From NCBI RefSeq assembly GCF_024347495.1, contig NZ_AP025490.1:1364001-1428000 (forward strand): DNA of 64,000 nt, given 5' to 3'. This document shows positions 38,139 through 48,497 of this stretch, piece by piece. Numbering within the stretch: position 1 is the first letter of the stretch; the number at the start of each line of letters is the position of its first letter. A program made the position numbers and the translations under genes. The notes below the pieces were generated by a model that saw nothing but the letters and a program-made list of their open reading frames with translations, was not told the origin of the DNA and ran no database searches. Origin of the DNA: Vibrio gallaecicus. GTDB lineage: Bacteria; Pseudomonadota; Gammaproteobacteria; Enterobacterales; Vibrionaceae.

Positions 38139-38840
38139 TTAGACCGCTAATTCAAAAAAGGCATAGACCCAAACCACTGCAGAGAAGATCGTTGGTGCAA
38201 TGATTGAAGTGATCACGCCGCACAGTACTAAAGCAAGCGAACTGAAGGCCGCATCTTGTGGCGCCTTTTCTGCACTGGCTGCAGTCCCTAACGCATGGGA
38301 AATGGTTCCCATGGTAAGACCTCGTGCTATGGGACTTTTTATTCCTATTAAATTATAAATAGGGTAGGCAAAAATTGCACCGAACAAGCCCACTATCAAT
38401 ACTAAAATAGCCGCAATTGCAGCTTCTCCACCCAGGTGGCTGGATATTTCCATAGCAATAGGTGTGGTAACAGACTTACCAAGTAAACTGGCGACTAGGC
38501 TTAATTCTGCATGGAATAATGTTGCGATAGTGGCTGCCGTAATCATAGACATGATACTGCCGATCGTGCATGCAAGCGTTATGATTCGCCAATTAGCTCT
38601 GATCTGTGGAAGCTGTTCATATAAAGGATAAGCTAAGGCAACCACAGCGGGTTGAAGCATATAATTTATCCAAGAGTTGTCGGCATAATAGCGCTCGAAC
38701 GGTACTTTTAGATAAGTAAGAATAGGGATCAAGATCGCGAGGCAGATCAGTAATGGGTTACAGAAAGGTGAATTAACTTTTCTGCTTACCCATCTAGCGA
38801 ACATAAATACGATGACAGTGACAATTAACCACATACTCAA
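38139..38840 (-). CDS. LrgB/YohK family membrane protein
   Basis: 233 residues with about seven hydrophobic spans. LLGKSVTTPIAMEISSHLGG and SHALGTAA are LrgB/CidB family marks. In Staphylococcus LrgA/LrgB affect murein hydrolase export; in other bacteria the pair may act as a small-metabolite (glycolate, pyruvate or nucleoside) transporter. Overlaps the lrgA-like gene by four bases, so translated together. Confidence 0.88.
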   Translation of the reverse strand: MSMWLIVTVIVFMFARWVSRKVNSPFCNPLLICLAILIPILTYLKVPFERYYADNSWINYMLQPAVVALAYPLYEQLPQIRANWRIITLACTIGSIMSMITAATIATLFHAELSLVASLLGKSVTTPIAMEISSHLGGEAAIAAILVLIVGLFGAIFAYPIYNLIGIKSPIARGLTMGTISHALGTAASAEKAPQDAAFSSLALVLCGVITSIIAPTIFSAVVWVYAFFELAV

Positions 38841-39214
38841 TCCCTTCTTGTAAGTAAGTGATCAAGAAACAGCGCTAAGGAAACTAATACGATTAATGAA
38901 CCACCTACAGCACTGGCTAAAATAGGCAATGCATTGTTAATCAGCATATCAATATGTTCCATTAGCCCAACACTGATTGGTACGAAAAGGAGTACCATAA
39001 ATCGAATGATTATATTGGCTCCTGATTTAACCCATTTAGAAGGTAGTAACCCGCTCGCCATTGCCGCGAATAGCAATAGCATTCCGAAGATACTTCCAGG
39101 TATAGAAGTATCTAAAAATTGTTGGATGGCATTTCCTGCAGTTAAAGATCCAATAATGAGTACGAAAGATATTAAGCAGTAAATGATATCAATGAGCTTA
39201 CTTTTTACATCCAT
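38837..39214 (-). CDS. LrgA/YohJ family membrane protein (holin-like)
   Basis: 125 residues, four spans: IYCLISFVLIIGSLTAGNAIQ, PGSIFGMLLLFAAMAS, and RFMVLLFVPISVGLME mark the LrgA/CidA family. Partner of the following LrgB-like gene. Next to cdd, which fits the nucleoside-linked role proposed for the E. coli pair yohJK, also next to cdd. Confidence 0.88.
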   Translation of the reverse strand: MDVKSKLIDIIYCLISFVLIIGSLTAGNAIQQFLDTSIPGSIFGMLLLFAAMASGLLPSKWVKSGANIIIRFMVLLFVPISVGLMEHIDMLINNALPILASAVGGSLIVLVSLALFLDHLLTRRD

Positions 39215-39255
39215 AAATGTGGATAGAGCCTTTGTGGTTTGGAATGGTCAGAGTG

Positions 39256-40680
39256 CTAGCTAACAAGCTTTTCAACATATTGGTAAACAGATTTGAGAAT
39301 CGCCATTTTCTTCTCATCACTCTCATGTTCATGAGCTAGATTTTCAAGATTTAGCATGTACTCCTCAATTCGTGTTTCATAAAAATCACGACAGTGGTTA
39401 GCCCAGCGTTGTTGCTCATTCTCATTGAGAGTTAATGGGAAGTGCCTTGCACGATAACGAAATAGCAGAGGTTCAATGCGAGCATCATTGAAGCTGATAT
39501 CAAGTGCCGCGAGATTGTTTGGATCGGTTTCACGAATGATATCCATGGCTGCCTTGTCTGCAGGAGAAAAGAAACCGTCGTATAAGTGAGTATCGACATC
39601 GTCACTTTTTTCATAGTCCCTGTCGACTGTATACAAGCCTATCAGCTTCTCTCTTATTTCTGGGTTGTCTTTAATAATGGCTAGATTTTTTAAGCATTGT
39701 TGTCTGTCAATGCCGATTGTTTCGGCATTATTAGCCGTCAAAGTTTTAGCAGGGGCAATCACTGGGCATTTGTTTAAGTGAACCAACTTGATTGGAACTG
39801 GCAGTTCATCTTCTGATAATTCACTGCGTTTCGTGTAAAGCCTTTCACGTAGAGCATCAGAATCCAGTTCAAGCAGTGGAGATGGATCTTTTGCAAGATC
39901 AACCACAATAACCGCATTCTTGTTCACCGGATGCCAAGCAACAGGTACGACCCAGCTAGTGTAGTTGCAATCACGGCCAAACATGCCCGAAACGTGCATT
40001 AATGGTGTCATGTTTACAATATCAATCAGCTCATTTACTTTACGCTTGTGTCGCATGTTGTATAAGTAATCGTACATCTTAGGTTGAGCCGTTTTTAACT
40101 TTTTAGCGAGCTCAATGGTTGCGATTACGTCAGCCATGGCATCGTGAGCATTTTCATGTTCAATACCATTAGCTTTAGAGAGATGCTCAAGTTTAAAGCT
40201 TGGGTAACCTTCTTCATTTTCTGGCCACACAATACCACCCGGTCGAAGCGCATGGACAGCACGCATAACATCAAGCAAATCCCAACGAGAATTACCGTTC
40301 TGCCAGCTCCACGCGTAAGGGTCGATAAAGTTTCGGTAACAAGTATAGCGAGTCACTTCATCATCAAACCGAATGCTGTTATAGCCAAGGCTAGTGGTAT
40401 TAGGTTTGGCGAGCTCTGCGTGTATTTGTGCGATGAACTCAGGCTCAGGAAGACCTTGCGTAGCAGCTTTTTGCGGAGTAATTCTTGTGATTAACGCCGC
40501 TTCAGGAGCAGGGAGATAATCAGAAGGTGGCTGACAATAAATCACCAATGGCTCACCGATGATATTAAAATCTTGGTCGGTACGTACACCAGCAAATTGG
40601 CTTGGGCGATCTTTAGCTGGGCTAGTTCCCCAAGTTTCATAATCGAAAAAGAAGTATGTCGGCTGGTTATCTGAGCTCAT
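39256..40680 (-). CDS. sbcB: Exodeoxyribonuclease I
   Basis: 474 residues, 3'-5' single-strand DNA exonuclease used in recombination and mismatch repair. DEDD-type motifs: FFFDYETWGTSP (ExoI), LGYNSIRFDDEVTRY (ExoII) and ENAHDAMADVIATIE (ExoIII). The SH3-like and helical C-terminal domains are present. Length matches E. coli SbcB (475). Confidence 0.96.
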   Translation of the reverse strand: MSSDNQPTYFFFDYETWGTSPAKDRPSQFAGVRTDQDFNIIGEPLVIYCQPPSDYLPAPEAALITRITPQKAATQGLPEPEFIAQIHAELAKPNTTSLGYNSIRFDDEVTRYTCYRNFIDPYAWSWQNGNSRWDLLDVMRAVHALRPGGIVWPENEEGYPSFKLEHLSKANGIEHENAHDAMADVIATIELAKKLKTAQPKMYDYLYNMRHKRKVNELIDIVNMTPLMHVSGMFGRDCNYTSWVVPVAWHPVNKNAVIVVDLAKDPSPLLELDSDALRERLYTKRSELSEDELPVPIKLVHLNKCPVIAPAKTLTANNAETIGIDRQQCLKNLAIIKDNPEIREKLIGLYTVDRDYEKSDDVDTHLYDGFFSPADKAAMDIIRETDPNNLAALDISFNDARIEPLLFRYRARHFPLTLNENEQQRWANHCRDFYETRIEEYMLNLENLAHEHESDEKKMAILKSVYQYVEKLVS

Positions 40681-41064
40681 TGAGTATCCTGAACAGTAAA
40701 TGTGGATTTACTGTGACTGAAGGTTAGTTTTGCTAAGTATCTGATAGTATGCGGCAGCGGTGCAAGGGTGATTCTTAATAAATTTAAGAAAAATGCCCGT
40801 CTTCTAGCCCGCTTCTGTGATTTATGGTTATTTAAAAAGCGCTCCGGTATGTGAGTCAAATAGAGAGTTAGTTGAAAAGCGCACTCTATTTTAGATATTA
40901 AAAAGCCCAATCATTCGTTTACAAAGAGTAAGTAATGATTGGGCTGTGATATTGAAGCACTAACAATATTAATTACTATCAATAATAAGTAATAACTACA
41001 GTCGAGCACTCTTATCCGTTTGATTAGTGATCACTTAAATGAGCTTAGTAATCAATCTGTTAGA
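40681..41064. other. Region between maeA and sbcB
   Basis: 384 bases holding the maeA terminator and the sbcB promoter region. A minus-strand frame overlapping the sbcB start is not supported. Confidence 0.5.
40904..40945 (-). terminator. maeA terminator
   Basis: 12-bp perfect stem agcccaatcatt / aatgattgggct, 18-base loop, TTTTT on the minus strand. Confidence 0.85.
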
Positions 41065-42753
41065 TTAAAACGCAGTTCGCTTGTAACGGCGGTAAACTGG
41101 TTGCCAGAAGTGCTGATCAATCGCTTGTTGTAACGCTTCATCGGTAATCTCTAAAGCAACGCCTTGCTCAATTGCTTTTTTGCCTACAGCAAATGCAATT
41201 TTCTTCGAAACAAGGTGAATTTCTTCTAATGGTGGAAGAAGCGCGCCACTACCGTTAATTGCAAGTGGTGAGCATGTTGCTAACGCACGACTTGATTCCA
41301 TCAGCATTTCATCAGTGATTCGAGATGCGTTTACTGCTAGCACACCTAAACCAATACCAGGGAAGATGTAGCTGTTATTACACTGCGCAATAGGGTAAGT
41401 CGTACCATTATGAACAACTGGTTCAAACGGGCTACCTGTTGCTACTAATGCTTGTCCATCAGTCCAACGGATGATGTCGTTCGGTGTTGCTTCAACACGG
41501 CTCGTTGGGTTAGATAGAGGGAACACGATAGGGCGTTCGCAATGCTTATGCATCTCTTGAATGACTTCTTTACTGAATAAGCCTGGCGCACCAGAAACAC
41601 CCACTAAAACGGTTGGTTTAGCATGGCGCATAACATCAAGCAGTGAGAAGCCGGTACCTTCACTTTCCCAATCTTTAGTATTGGCATTGCTTTGTACAAG
41701 ACGCTGTTGGAAATCAAGCAGGTTTTGCATGCCTTCTTGTAGTAAGCCCCAACGGTCAACCATATAAACTTGAGAGCGTGCTTGTTGGTCACTGATACCT
41801 TCAGATACCATTTGAGCAATGATAGCTTCAGCAATACCACAACCTGCAGAACCTGCACCTAAGAAAGTCACGCGTTGATCAGAAAGTTGACTGCCCGCGG
41901 CTTTACACGCAGCAAGTAAAGAACCCACAGTAACAGCTGCTGTACCTTGAATATCATCGTTGAAACAACAGATGCGATCTTTGTAACGCTCAAGCAGTGG
42001 CATTGCATTCTTTTGTGCGAAATCTTCGAACTGAACTAATGCATCTGGCCAGCGACGTTGCACGGCTTGAATAAATTCTTCAACAAACGCATCGTAATCA
42101 GCACCTGTGATACGAGGGTGACGCCAGCCCATGTACATTGGGTCAGCAAGACGCTGAGGGTTGTTTGTACCAACATCTAACACAATTGGTAGCATGTAGG
42201 CTGGGCTAATACCGCCACAAGCCGTATACAAAGCTAACTTACCAATTGGAATCCCCATTCCGCCAATGCCTTGGTCTCCCAAACCAAGAATACGTTCGCC
42301 ATCCGTGACCACAATAACTTTTACATTATGGTTCGTTGCATTGTTAAGAAGGTCATCGATACGCTCACGGTTCGGGTATGAAATAAACAAACCACGACCA
42401 CGACGGTAGATGTTAGAAAAGTTTTCACAGGCTGCGCCAACGGTTGGCGTGTAAATGATAGGCATCATTTCAGAAATGTGATTTTGAACTAAACGATAAA
42501 AAAGTGTTTCATTCGTATCTTGGATGTTTCTTAAGTAGATATGTTTATCCATATCATTTTCAAAGCTGAGATATTGCTTATATGCACGTTCAACTTGCTC
42601 TTGAATTGTCTCGGTTGTTTCTGGTAACAAACCTTCAAGGTTAAAAGAGCTGCGTTCTTCTGCCGAGAATGCACTGCCTTTGTTAAGAAGTGGAGTACTT
42701 AATAAAGCAGGACCTGCATAAGGAATATAAAGAGGGCGTTTATCGTTGTTCAT
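41065..42753 (-). CDS. maeA: NAD-dependent malic enzyme
   Basis: 562 residues; oxidative decarboxylation of malate to pyruvate with NAD. Contains [23 protein letters not shown], abbreviated YTPTVG, the malic signature [20 protein letters not shown], and [19 protein letters not shown], with the nucleotide loop [15 protein letters not shown]. Length fits E. coli MaeA (565). Single gene. Confidence 0.95.
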   Translation of the reverse strand: MNNDKRPLYIPYAGPALLSTPLLNKGSAFSAEERSSFNLEGLLPETTETIQEQVERAYKQYLSFENDMDKHIYLRNIQDTNETLFYRLVQNHISEMMPIIYTPTVGAACENFSNIYRRGRGLFISYPNRERIDDLLNNATNHNVKVIVVTDGERILGLGDQGIGGMGIPIGKLALYTACGGISPAYMLPIVLDVGTNNPQRLADPMYMGWRHPRITGADYDAFVEEFIQAVQRRWPDALVQFEDFAQKNAMPLLERYKDRICCFNDDIQGTAAVTVGSLLAACKAAGSQLSDQRVTFLGAGSAGCGIAEAIIAQMVSEGISDQQARSQVYMVDRWGLLQEGMQNLLDFQQRLVQSNANTKDWESEGTGFSLLDVMRHAKPTVLVGVSGAPGLFSKEVIQEMHKHCERPIVFPLSNPTSRVEATPNDIIRWTDGQALVATGSPFEPVVHNGTTYPIAQCNNSYIFPGIGLGVLAVNASRITDEMLMESSRALATCSPLAINGSGALLPPLEEIHLVSKKIAFAVGKKAIEQGVALEITDEALQQAIDQHFWQPVYRRYKRTAF

Positions 42754-42937
42754 TGGGTGCCTAATGTGGGAGAAAGAAAACCGAAAAATGATAACGGTTT
42801 AGTTATTCAATTGTAAACAACTTCTACGTATTTCAACATGAGAAAATGGCATTCTCGTTCACTCGCCACACTTATCGAAATTCATTAAGAGAATTCGGTA
42901 TACTCTGCTCACATTTTTCAAGCTTCGCATTCCATTT

Positions 42938-45310
42938 ATGTCTGAATTACCTATTGATGAACACAAGTCCACTTTCACTCAGTTAATACAAAATAATCAC
43001 TTGGTGGTAGAGGCTGAGACGGGTTCAGGCAAATCCACTCGTTTGCCTATATGGGCTGCAGAACACGGTCGAGTTCTTGTTGTTGAACCCAGGCGAATTG
43101 CGTGTACTTCACTTGCTACTTATCTTGCTGAGCAATCAGGTTGCGCTTTAGGTGAAAAAATTGGTTACGCTATTAAATTAGAGGCTCAATTTTCACCAGA
43201 TACTGAAGTGGTATTTGTGACGCCTGGTGTGGCATTACGCTGGCTTGCTGACGATGGATTAAAGCACTTTGACATAGTGATGGTGGATGAGTTTCATGAA
43301 CGTCGATGGGATATCGATTTGCTGGTGGCACTATTAAAAGAGAATAAAAGCCATCGATTGATTGTTACTTCAGCGACAATAGAAGGTGAAAAGCTTGCCG
43401 CCTATATTGATGGACAACGAATACAATGTGCAGGTCGTGTATTTGAGGTGTCATACCAATATAGAGCAAGAGACTCGCGACATTTACCAGACATACGTTC
43501 GATTGAGCAAAATGTACAAGCTGAGGTTGAAAGACAAATAGAGCATACCACTGGAGATATTTTAGTCTTTCTGCCAGGAAGGAAAGAAATCACCCAGTGT
43601 GCTCAGATGCTGGAGAAACTCAACGATCGACAACTCTACGATTTGCTCATTGTAAAGCTGCATGCTTCCGTCAGTGATGAAGAAAAGCACACGGCGCTTA
43701 CCGTGAATGAGAAAAGAAAGATTATTTTAGCCACTAATGTCGCGGAAACATCCCTAACGATTCCGAATGTCGGGGTAGTGATTGATTCAGGTCTAGAAAG
43801 AAGGACCGTACAAAGGAATGGACGCACAGCGTTGAGCCTTAAAGCCATTTCTAAAGCGAGTGCAAAACAGAGAGCGGGTCGAGCGGGACGTATGATGAAT
43901 GGTTTATGTATTCGTCTTTATGGTGAACATGCCGCTCTGGAATTAATGACTCCACCAGAGCTTCAGCGTGAAGAGCTAATAGAACCCATGCTTACTGCTG
44001 CAGCTTGTGGTAACCCGCTACAAAAATTGAACTTCCTAAACCCCTTACCTGAGCGTTCAGTAGAACAAGCCAAGCAGGCATTGTTGCTGATGGAGGCGGT
44101 AGATCATGAAGGAAAGATAACTGAGCATGGTTTAAAAATTGCACCGCTACCCATTGATGCGTTGTATGCCGATATTGTTACTCGAATCAGTGAAAAGTCT
44201 CTAAAAGAAGCCATGATAGACTTAACCGCTGCGTTATCTGTTCCGGCAAATTTGTATCAGTTACCTTCAAATAGTGAAGCATTGCAAGAATTGGCTTTGG
44301 TAGAGAAAAACGGCTGCGATATGAGTCTATTGATTGGTTTAGTTCGTGGAGGTACGTACCCACATATCCAAATAGATACCAATGCGTTAAATGAAGCAAA
44401 AGGCTTAGCAAAGCAGATGCGTGAGGTTTTTGAATTACCTCAAATTGAAGCTGCCTCTAGATACCAGCGCCAGCTACTATTAAAAGAGATTATGGAATTA
44501 CATCCTGAGCTAGTGTTTGTTCGAAGAGCTAAAAGAAAAGAAGCTTTCTCAAATGAAATATTGGAAGTCTTACTTGGTCGCCAAAGCCGATTACCAAATG
44601 CTTCAGAAGCGATGCTTGTCTTTGATACACATAGCTTACCGGGGCGAGGAGTTAAACAAACCCTCACACTCGCTACTGTCACCGCTCCGCTACCACTTTC
44701 ATTACTTAGTGAAGCTGAAATAGGTCAGTGGCATCAGGGAGGTACTATTGTAGAAAGCAATACAGTACATACAGAAATGTCGCTTATGTATGCCGGAAAA
44801 ATAATCGCGACGAGATTACTTGAAGCGGAAGGCGAGCTTTCATTAAAGCCGATCATTGAATTGGTGAACCAAGATCTGCTCCTGCCTGGTTTAGCAAAGC
44901 TGAGAAGGCAAGAAATCAAATATTGGCAACTTTATGTGGCTTTAGGTTTGAGTGAAGCAGTTAAAAATACTGACGAGGTACAAGGCTTAACATTTGATAA
45001 TTGGTTAGTCGAACAACTCAATTTATTAGGGGTTGAATCTCCTGAAGACTTAAGTTTATTTTCAAAAGAAGATATTTTGTTCGATGGCATTCCTTATTGG
45101 GAATATGAAGATTTCACTCAAAAGTATCCTTTCGATTTATGCTTGGGTGATCTTCAACTCTCGGTAGAATACTTAGTAAGTAAAAAGCTGGTTTATGTTA
45201 TTCATAAAAGTGGTATAAGGAAAACGCTTCCTAAGCGGTGGGAATTACCAACGTGGAAAGGGTGGAGAATTCAGTATAAGAAAGCGAGTAAAATAGTTGA
45301 TATCAAATAG
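42938..45310 (+). CDS. hrpB: DEAH-type RNA helicase, HrpB-like
   Basis: 790 residues. Walker A EAETGSGKSTRLP (near residue 25), motif II DEFHERRWD, motif III TSATIEG, motif V ATNVAETSLTIP and motif VI QRAGRAGR are intact, and the C-terminal part is HrpB-like, slightly shorter than E. coli HrpB. DEFH instead of DEAH is normal in HrpB. An RNA or ribonucleoprotein remodelling role is presumed; no function is established. Divergent from maeA. Confidence 0.8.
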   Translation: MSELPIDEHKSTFTQLIQNNHLVVEAETGSGKSTRLPIWAAEHGRVLVVEPRRIACTSLATYLAEQSGCALGEKIGYAIKLEAQFSPDTEVVFVTPGVALRWLADDGLKHFDIVMVDEFHERRWDIDLLVALLKENKSHRLIVTSATIEGEKLAAYIDGQRIQCAGRVFEVSYQYRARDSRHLPDIRSIEQNVQAEVERQIEHTTGDILVFLPGRKEITQCAQMLEKLNDRQLYDLLIVKLHASVSDEEKHTALTVNEKRKIILATNVAETSLTIPNVGVVIDSGLERRTVQRNGRTALSLKAISKASAKQRAGRAGRMMNGLCIRLYGEHAALELMTPPELQREELIEPMLTAAACGNPLQKLNFLNPLPERSVEQAKQALLLMEAVDHEGKITEHGLKIAPLPIDALYADIVTRISEKSLKEAMIDLTAALSVPANLYQLPSNSEALQELALVEKNGCDMSLLIGLVRGGTYPHIQIDTNALNEAKGLAKQMREVFELPQIEAASRYQRQLLLKEIMELHPELVFVRRAKRKEAFSNEILEVLLGRQSRLPNASEAMLVFDTHSLPGRGVKQTLTLATVTAPLPLSLLSEAEIGQWHQGGTIVESNTVHTEMSLMYAGKIIATRLLEAEGELSLKPIIELVNQDLLLPGLAKLRRQEIKYWQLYVALGLSEAVKNTDEVQGLTFDNWLVEQLNLLGVESPEDLSLFSKEDILFDGIPYWEYEDFTQKYPFDLCLGDLQLSVEYLVSKKLVYVIHKSGIRKTLPKRWELPTWKGWRIQYKKASKIVDIK

Positions 45311-45512
45311 TCGTTTAGTTTTTGCTGTGAAATATTAAACAAATAATGTTAGATATGATTATTCCGTACACAGTTTGTTACAGCCTTGCTTTTTATATGT
45401 CTTTTCTATCAAATTAAAGGGCATAAAAGACCATTCTCTTATATCCTATTGCTATATGGAAAGAGTTCGTAGATATTAAGTATATTGTGTTGCCAATGTG
45501 TCGGGGGACGAT

Positions 45513-45890
45513 ATGGACAAACAAAAAGAGACGTGTGTTGAATTTGATTACACTACTTTTCTTGGAGCCTCTTGTAATAAAAAATGGACGTTTTTAGAAG
45601 CACTGACCACGATTGCGCCGGTGTTTAGTACCGTTTGGCGAGATAGCATTAAAGAATTGTCGACGCCAGAGGACAGACTTTGGCAAATGGCTTTAAAGTC
45701 TATGTCATCTCGTAAAAGTGATGAGTCTAATATTGTGACTTTACTTAAATTGGCGAAGCTGGAAGGGATAAACGAACTTAAAGTAGTGATGCCTTACTCG
45801 CTAGAAGATGAGCAGATTGAGTATATTGAATCGAAAAGTCACCTTGTCATTGCTAATAAATCATTAGAAGAGTTTACGATTCGCTTATAA
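45513..45890 (+). CDS. Hypothetical protein
   Basis: 125 residues, cytoplasmic, family not recognised. It contains WTFLEALTTIAPVFSTVWR and a C-terminal LKVVMPYSLEDEQIEYIES. I chose the ATG at 45513 preceded by a G run (GGGGG) rather than the GTG at 45498. Ends before a clear terminator. Probably a conserved Vibrio protein. Confidence 0.55.
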   Translation: MDKQKETCVEFDYTTFLGASCNKKWTFLEALTTIAPVFSTVWRDSIKELSTPEDRLWQMALKSMSSRKSDESNIVTLLKLAKLEGINELKVVMPYSLEDEQIEYIESKSHLVIANKSLEEFTIRL

Positions 45891-45949
45891 GTATTGTCCT
45901 TATAAAGACTTCGCTTATCAATACTTGAATATAGCCTAATTGAATACTG

Positions 45950-45977
45950 AAAGGACCTCATAAATGAGGTCCTTTTT
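45950..45977. terminator. Bidirectional terminator
   Basis: aaggacctca / tgaggtcctt with a short loop and T runs on both strands; serves the hypothetical gene and purC. Confidence 0.9.
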
Positions 45978-46012
45978 TATTTGTTTCTTTCTAGCACTTA
46001 GTCATATGGTGC

Positions 46013-47116
46013 TTAGTCAATCAAATCGTATTGCGAACGCAGAATATCCACAATCTCTTGCTTCGGATTTTCGCTAAGAACGATCTTATTACCAGTGATT
46101 TTTTCTGCAATATCAGTATAAGTTCGAGATACAGACATTAAAGCATCAAGCGGTAATTCATTGTTCTGAGCTAATGCTTCACGTTCTGGCATGCGCTCTT
46201 TATTGAGAAGAATATCTGGATCAGGGAAGTAGTTTAGTAGGAACTGACGGAACCCTTCTTTAGAGTTTTCAACAATCTTACCGTTATTATATTCTGAAGT
46301 ATCCCAAATACGAGATGAGTCAGGTGTACCCACTTCATCCATGTAAATCAGCTTCTCATTGCCTTTAGCATCATTGACATAGCCAAATTCAAACTTTGTA
46401 TCAACAAATGTTTGTTCAACATTTTCCAGTGCTTGGCTGATAACAGTAAACCCTTCCTTCAGCAGTTTTTCGTAATGCGAAATGTCACTTGCCTTAGTGA
46501 AGTTGAATGCTTGATAGTTATCTTCAATGTTTTGACGGGTGATATTAACGTCATCGGCTTCAGGAACACCTGGAATACCTTTGAGAATACCTTTAGTTGA
46601 TGGAGTGATAAGTAGTTCTGGTAGCTTCTTATCTTTCTCTAAGCCCTCTGGCATTCCAATGCCACAGAACTCTCGTTCGCCATTAGCATAAGCTCGCCAC
46701 ATTGAACCTGTGATGTATTGACGGCAAATCGCTTCAATCATGACTGGACGAGCTTTTTGAACTATCCACACGAACGGGTGAGGAATATCGAGAATGTGGC
46801 TATCAGCTAAACCATTATCTTGGAATAATTTAAACCAATGATTCGAAATGGCATTCAGTGCTGCACCTTTCCCAGGGACTCCTTTTAAATTCCCTTCACC
46901 TCGCCATATACAATCGAAAGCCGAAATACGATCACTAATTACCATGATAGCTAAGGGTGCATCAGGTGCTACGTCATAACCTTTTTCTTGGATTAGTCTT
47001 TGGCTATCTTCTTCGGTTAACCAATAAACAGAACGAACTTTGCCACTATGGACAGGTTTGTTAGTACGAATTGGTAGATCATCATTTACGGCAAGAACTT
47101 GATCAGCGAGGCTCAT
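46013..47116 (-). CDS. purC: SAICAR synthase
   Basis: 367 residues; joins aspartate to CAIR with ATP in purine synthesis. [44 protein letters not shown] and KFEFGY mark the family; [14 protein letters not shown] holds the metal site. It is the long form, well over the 237 residues of E. coli PurC. A perfect PurR box is upstream. Confidence 0.95.
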   Translation of the reverse strand: MSLADQVLAVNDDLPIRTNKPVHSGKVRSVYWLTEEDSQRLIQEKGYDVAPDAPLAIMVISDRISAFDCIWRGEGNLKGVPGKGAALNAISNHWFKLFQDNGLADSHILDIPHPFVWIVQKARPVMIEAICRQYITGSMWRAYANGEREFCGIGMPEGLEKDKKLPELLITPSTKGILKGIPGVPEADDVNITRQNIEDNYQAFNFTKASDISHYEKLLKEGFTVISQALENVEQTFVDTKFEFGYVNDAKGNEKLIYMDEVGTPDSSRIWDTSEYNNGKIVENSKEGFRQFLLNYFPDPDILLNKERMPEREALAQNNELPLDALMSVSRTYTDIAEKITGNKIVLSENPKQEIVDILRSQYDLID

Positions 47117-47217
47117 TTAGACATTCCTATCTTTTATCAAACGTCATACAGAGAGTGCGAGTACGCACGAGATTAGACGGGCATTATACCCAAACTAATT
47201 TTTGCTGCCACATGAAA

Positions 47218-47231
47218 AGCAAACGTTTGCT
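47218..47231. promoter_or_regulatory. PurR box before purC
   Basis: agcaaacgtttgct is a perfect 14-bp palindrome matching the PurR operator core, about 100 bases before the purC start. Confidence 0.85.
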
Positions 47232-47314
47232 ATTGTTTTTTTATAATAAAAAAACTCTATCCGCGATATGCGCGAATAGAGGCTAAAAAGGCAGGTTCTA
47301 AAAGTTGAATAAAT

Positions 47315-47719
47315 TTAGTGGATACGGTCTTGTTCAGATGAAACGAAAAACACTTCACATTGGTACTGAGTCGCTAATTTTACTAATTGGGCTTGTTCAA
47401 ATTGGCTGATGTTATTACTTGCCACAATAGCACTCGCATTTCTTGAAAGGATGGCTCTTTTGACTATTTCCGCTTCAGAGCAAACTTGAGATGGCTTCAT
47501 ATGAATGACTCGTTCACAGCAGACGTTGTGCTTTCTTAACTGCGAAGCCTCAGGGCGTGGTGTCTCAGCGGTAAAAAGAAGCCATTGTTGTTGATTAGAC
47601 AGCAAAGCGATTCTTGAGAAAAGCGAGTGATTGCTTTTATGCGAAGATCGAATTGAAGAAGTTAATGAGCAGTGAAATAGCTGGCTAGGGTTTTGAGTCT
47701 TAACGTGTGCTTGAATCAT
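47315..47719 (-). CDS. sulA: Cell-division inhibitor SulA-like
   Basis: 134 residues. The core (QQQWLLFTAETPRPEASQLRK; HMKPSQVCSEAEIVKRAILSRN; SAIVASNNIS, the first two shortened here) aligns in pattern with E. coli SulA, which caps FtsZ during the SOS response; the length is less than its 169. The decisive evidence is the consensus LexA box 22 bases upstream. AAGGACAGC precedes the ATG. Lon-type C-terminal degradation signals are not evident. Confidence 0.75.
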   Translation of the reverse strand: MIQAHVKTQNPSQLFHCSLTSSIRSSHKSNHSLFSRIALLSNQQQWLLFTAETPRPEASQLRKHNVCCERVIHMKPSQVCSEAEIVKRAILSRNASAIVASNNISQFEQAQLVKLATQYQCEVFFVSSEQDRIH

Positions 47720-47740
47720 TTTGCTGTCCTTATATACATG

Positions 47741-47756
47741 CTGTATGTGTATACAG
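47741..47756. promoter_or_regulatory. LexA (SOS) box
   Basis: CTGTATGTGTATACAG fits CTGT-n8-ACAG completely. Controls sulA. Confidence 0.93.
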
Positions 47757-47927
47757 TAGTTTTTGTTGTGTATAAGATCAAGCAGTTTTTGCTGTTAAAA
47801 TAATCGCTATTTTATGATGGTTAGTGGGTTATCGAGTTAAGTGTTTGATTTTTAATGGATATTTATTATTAATCGGAAAGGTATGATTAAGGTGAAATGT
47901 GATAGAAGGCATACTGCAGATTTAAAT

Positions 47928-47980
47928 CTATACAGTAGTTCGCTTGCTATACAGTACTTTTGGAGGCTGTACAGTAGTTT
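47928..47980. repeat. Three TACAGTA direct repeats at 19-20 bp spacing
   Basis: ctatacagtagtt (47928), ctatacagtactt (47947) and ctgtacagtagtt (47967) are phased by two DNA turns. A fourth core, atacagtagt, forms the right half of the LexA box at 47751. None of the three has a CTGT partner at LexA spacing, so another protein may bind. Confidence 0.7.
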
Positions 47981-48082
47981 GAGAAAAGCTATCTAGATTT
48001 TTTTGGGAGATAGTGGTTATGCTTGAAATTTATAGTTTGTGTTGAGCTGGCGAGTACAGCACTTAATTCTGAGCCAAAACAC

Positions 48083-48108
48083 AAAAAAGCGCTCAAGGCG
48101 CTTTTTTA
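48083..48108 (-). terminator. Terminator of the zinc-ribbon gene
   Basis: aaaaaagcgc / gcgctttttt stem, 5-base loop, T run on both sides. Confidence 0.85.
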
Positions 48109-48140
48109 TGTCTTATGGTACTAATGCTTGTTTCGATGAC

Positions 48141-48329
48141 TTATCTTAGATTCACTTGAGAAAGTTTCGATCTCATCTCTAATTCGCCGATATTGAATTG
48201 GCGAACGTCCATTGTTGCTAAGTCATTACATTTTTCGCATGAGTGATGGTGTTTTCCATCAAGATAATCATGCTTCATTACTAGGCTTGGCTGCTTACAC
48301 CAATCACAAATGCCTTCAATTGTGAACAT
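48141..48329 (-). CDS. Small zinc-ribbon protein
   Basis: 62 residues with CDWC (near residue 8) and CEKC (near 31), a four-cysteine zinc site with HHH nearby. GAGGAG six to seven bases before the ATG decides the start over the in-frame TTG at 48344. Probably binds nucleic acid or protein; no known name. Stand-alone gene with its own terminator. Confidence 0.7.
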   Translation of the reverse strand: MFTIEGICDWCKQPSLVMKHDYLDGKHHHSCEKCNDLATMDVRQFNIGELEMRSKLSQVNLR

Positions 48330-48497
48330 ATCAAATCTCCTCACCTGTATATGTCAGGTGTATTTTCGCGGCAGATTATGACACAACTAGACATTAAAAG
48401 TTAATTCTTTGTTACTCGTTTTTGAGAGCGATATCGTTTGCTAGGCTAATAAAAATAAGAGTAAAGGAGAAATTGAGTAATTTACCCTATCTTAAAT

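Larger units (their letters stand above)
47720..48140. other. Region between sulA and the zinc-ribbon gene
   Basis: 421 bases with no gene. Holds the sulA LexA box, an array of TACAGTA repeats (47928-47980) and a terminator near 48083-48108. Confidence 0.55.

Noticed and set aside
40677..40910. 77-codon minus-strand gene before sbcB
   Set aside because: Overlaps the sbcB start and is basic and low in protein-like features.
47928..47980. Additional LexA boxes
   Set aside because: The ACAG half-sites lack a CTGT partner at the required spacing.
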